A stretch of DNA of 64,000 bases, from positions 1,612,001 to 1,676,000 of the forward strand of contig NZ_CP168034.1 of NCBI RefSeq assembly GCF_041530365.1, read 5' to 3'. The DNA comes from Capnocytophaga sp. ARDL2 (GTDB lineage Bacteria > Bacteroidota > Bacteroidia > Flavobacteriales > Flavobacteriaceae). Shown piece by piece: positions 62,122-64,000 of the stretch. The notes beneath the pieces were generated by a model. It had not been told where the DNA came from and searched no databases. It worked only from the letters and a program-made list of their open reading frames with translations. The position numbers were made by a program, and so were the translations under genes. The first letter of the stretch is position 1. Each line of letters starts with the position of its first letter.

Positions 62122-63560
62122 TGATTATAAAACAAAATTATAAAGAAGCTCTCAATCTTCCTATTTTTGATATTATTTCTCGTGCGGCTCAAGAGCTAAA
62201 TATCGATGCGTTTGTCATCGGTGGTTTTGTGCGTGATTATATTTTGGAAAGAGAAAACAACAAAGATATTGATGTGGTTGCCATTGGTAGCGGTATCGAT
62301 TTGGCTTTGAAAGTTTCGGAATTATTGCCAGAAAAACCTAAAGTTCAGGTGTTTAAAAACTACGGAACAGCTATGTTGCATTTCAAAGGTACAGACATCG
62401 AATTTGTGGGTGCAAGAAAAGAATCTTACCAAAGAGACAGCCGCAAACCTATTGTTGAAGATGGTACGCTACAAGACGACCAAAACCGCAGAGATTTCAC
62501 AATCAACGCATTGGCTTTTTCGTTAAATCAACACAATTTTGGAGATATTACCGACCCTTTTGGAGGCATAGAAGATCTTCAAAATCAAATCATTCGCACA
62601 CCATTAGATCCGGATATTACCTATTCAGACGACCCATTGCGTATGATGAGAGCTATTCGATTTGCTACGCAATTGCAATTTATCATAGAAAAAAAATCTT
62701 TAGAAGCCATTACGAGAAATGCGGAGCGAATCAACATTATTTCAGGAGAAAGAATTTCTGAAGAATTAAACAAAATCTTGCAAACCGACAAACCGTCGAT
62801 TGGGTTTTTATTGTTGTACAAAACAGGATTATTACAGTTGATTTTACCCGAATTGACCGCTTTGAATCAGGTGGAGGAAATCGAAGGACATACCCATAAA
62901 AACAATTTTTATCATACACTGGAAGTAGTGGATAATATATGTCCAAATACTGATGATTTGTGGTTGCGTTGGGCGGCGTTGTTGCATGATATTGGGAAAG
63001 CTCCGACGAAAAAATTCAACAAAAAACAAGGTTGGACTTTCCATGGGCATGAATTTTTGGGAGGAAAAATGGCAAAAAAAATCTTTCAACGATTGCACAT
63101 GCCTTTAAATCATAAAATGCGTTTTGTACAAAAAATGGTATCGATGAGTTCGCGTCCGATTGTCATAGCCGAAGACCAAGTTACCGATTCTGCGGTGCGT
63201 CGTTTGGTATTTGATGCAGGAGACGACATCGAAAATCTTTTAACTTTGTGCGAAGCTGATATTACCACAAAAAATCCCAAGAAATTCAAAAAATACCACA
63301 ACAATTTCAAAATTGTGCGTCAGAAAATCGTGGAAGTTGAAGAAAAAGACCATGTGAGAAATTTTCAACCACCTATTACTGGAGAGGAAATTATGGAAAT
63401 TTTCGATTTGAAACCTTCACGAGAAATTGGAATTATTAAAGAAGCAATCAAAGAAGCGATTTTGGAAGGAGAAATTGGAAATGATTATACAGAGGCATAT
63501 CATTTTATGATGAAAATAGCCCAAAAACTCAATTTACAAGCTGTAAATCCTAAAATATAA
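62121..63560 (+). CDS. cca: CCA-adding tRNA nucleotidyltransferase
   Basis: Polymerase beta-superfamily enzyme of 479 residues that adds or repairs CCA at tRNA 3' ends (a polyA polymerase is an alternative for this class). The head has FVIGGFVRDYILERENNKDID with the catalytic aspartates, and RRDFTINALAFSL is the next motif. DPLRMMRAIRFATQLQF is the neck, and the C-terminal HD domain reads LLHDIGKAPTKKF. It overlaps tsaC by one base and precedes ctaA by 5, so these form a tRNA-maturation pair plus a respiratory gene. Confidence 0.95.
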   Translation: MIIKQNYKEALNLPIFDIISRAAQELNIDAFVIGGFVRDYILERENNKDIDVVAIGSGIDLALKVSELLPEKPKVQVFKNYGTAMLHFKGTDIEFVGARKESYQRDSRKPIVEDGTLQDDQNRRDFTINALAFSLNQHNFGDITDPFGGIEDLQNQIIRTPLDPDITYSDDPLRMMRAIRFATQLQFIIEKKSLEAITRNAERINIISGERISEELNKILQTDKPSIGFLLLYKTGLLQLILPELTALNQVEEIEGHTHKNNFYHTLEVVDNICPNTDDLWLRWAALLHDIGKAPTKKFNKKQGWTFHGHEFLGGKMAKKIFQRLHMPLNHKMRFVQKMVSMSSRPIVIAEDQVTDSAVRRLVFDAGDDIENLLTLCEADITTKNPKKFKKYHNNFKIVRQKIVEVEEKDHVRNFQPPITGEEIMEIFDLKPSREIGIIKEAIKEAILEGEIGNDYTEAYHFMMKIAQKLNLQAVNPKI

Positions 63561-63565
63561 ACGAT

Positions 63566-64000
63566 ATGAATGCTACATTTATCAAATGGAGTAAAGTTAC
63601 CTTGATTTCTATTTATTTAGTAATCATAGCAGGTGCTACGGTACGTATGACAGGCTCTGGAATGGGCTGTCCCGATTGGCCAAAATGTTTTGGATATTAC
63701 ATTCCACCTACAGAAGAAGCTCAATTGATTTGGAATCCAGATCGAAGTTACAACAAAGGTCAAGTAATCATAAAAGACGAAAAATTGTGGGTTGCCAACG
63801 AAAATCTTTCACCTTCGCCACAGTACAATCCTGAAAATTGGAACGAATATACCAAGCATGATTATGCTATATTCAACGTTTATCATACTTGGACAGAATA
63901 TATCAATCGATTGTTTGGAGCGTGGGCAGGTATTGCCTGTTTAGTCCTTTTTGTATTGGCTATACGTACCCAAAAAATGACTTTTATCGTTTGGTCGGGA
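63566..64000 (+). CDS. ctaA: Heme A synthase (COX15/CtaA), truncated by window end
   Basis: The frame opens at ATG 63566 and is still open at 64000, so only the first 145 residues are seen. They show the first transmembrane segment with GATVRMTGSGMGCPDWPKC, the conserved CtaA/COX15 stretch, and a second with YHTWTEYINRLFGAWAG, where a heme-binding histidine lies. The enzyme oxidises the C8 methyl of heme O to make heme A for aa3-type oxidases. It lies 5 bases after cca. Confidence 0.93.
   Translation, partial: MNATFIKWSKVTLISIYLVIIAGATVRMTGSGMGCPDWPKCFGYYIPPTEEAQLIWNPDRSYNKGQVIIKDEKLWVANENLSPSPQYNPENWNEYTKHDYAIFNVYHTWTEYINRLFGAWAGIACLVLFVLAIRTQKMTFIVWSG

Noticed and set aside
1..64000. tRNA, rRNA, CRISPR array, prophage or transposase genes
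   Set aside because: I looked for cloverleaf ends, spacer-repeat periodicity and transposase or phage motifs and found none that I could support.

Overview
The window is AT-rich DNA of a Bacteroidota bacterium, almost certainly Flavobacteriia. Three things point there: about seventeen TAnnTTTG -7 promoter boxes of the Bacteroidota sigma factor, the gene families present (GLPGLI and HAEPLYID proteins, FadL-type and porin O/P barrels, lipobox lipoproteins), and the rpsF-rpsR-rplI and HU / 30-residue basic protein / rng arrangements. I cannot name the genus. No rRNA, tRNA, CRISPR array or intact insertion sequence was seen.

1-11 kb: a GC-rich repeat, then a thioredoxin-like lipoprotein with tpiA and rocD, a patch of decayed genes (2.9-4.2 kb), a translationally coupled antitoxin / ParE toxin / NUDIX trio, and a fatty-acid beta-oxidation cluster (acyl-CoA dehydrogenase, thiolase, fused hydroxyacyl-CoA dehydrogenase/enoyl-CoA hydratase).

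11-23.5 kb: frameshifted rng, a 30-residue basic protein, HU, a GDSL-type lipoprotein paired with a FadL-like porin, a dead TolC gene, pyrE divergent from a NUDIX gene, proline dehydrogenase and an NlpE-like lipoprotein.

23.6-42.7 kb: one long same-strand surface polysaccharide locus. It makes dTDP-rhamnose (rfbC, rfbD), UDP-GalNAcA (wbpP-like epimerase with a frameshift, wbpO-like dehydrogenase), possibly its amide (asnB-like amidotransferase) and GDP-mannose (manC, plus a separate cupin). It also carries a Wzx flippase, two polymerase-like membrane proteins, three GT4 glycosyltransferases, two hexapeptide acyltransferases and a pglC-pglD-pglE cassette that would start the glycan on a diNAcBac-type sugar. 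A DUF4143-type AAA ATPase with its own promoter sits inside the locus.

42.7-64 kb: mostly housekeeping: rpsF-rpsR-rplI, mnmA, a cytidylyltransferase, an FMN oxidoreductase, a porin, prmA-clpS-rarD, nifS, purM, ruvX, mqo, metK (with a candidate SAM-II riboswitch), yihY, tsaC-cca and the start of ctaA. Three more decayed genes lie here: HAEPLYID, GLPGLI and an outer-membrane barrel gene.

Points worth a second look: nonsense codons in the decayed genes that nearly all look like C-to-T changes of Gln or Arg codons; the antitoxin/ParE/NUDIX operon, whose antitoxin seems to start at ATA; the candidate riboswitch ahead of metK; a probably leaderless mnmA; the amidated-uronate logic of the polysaccharide locus; and two dispersed repeat families.
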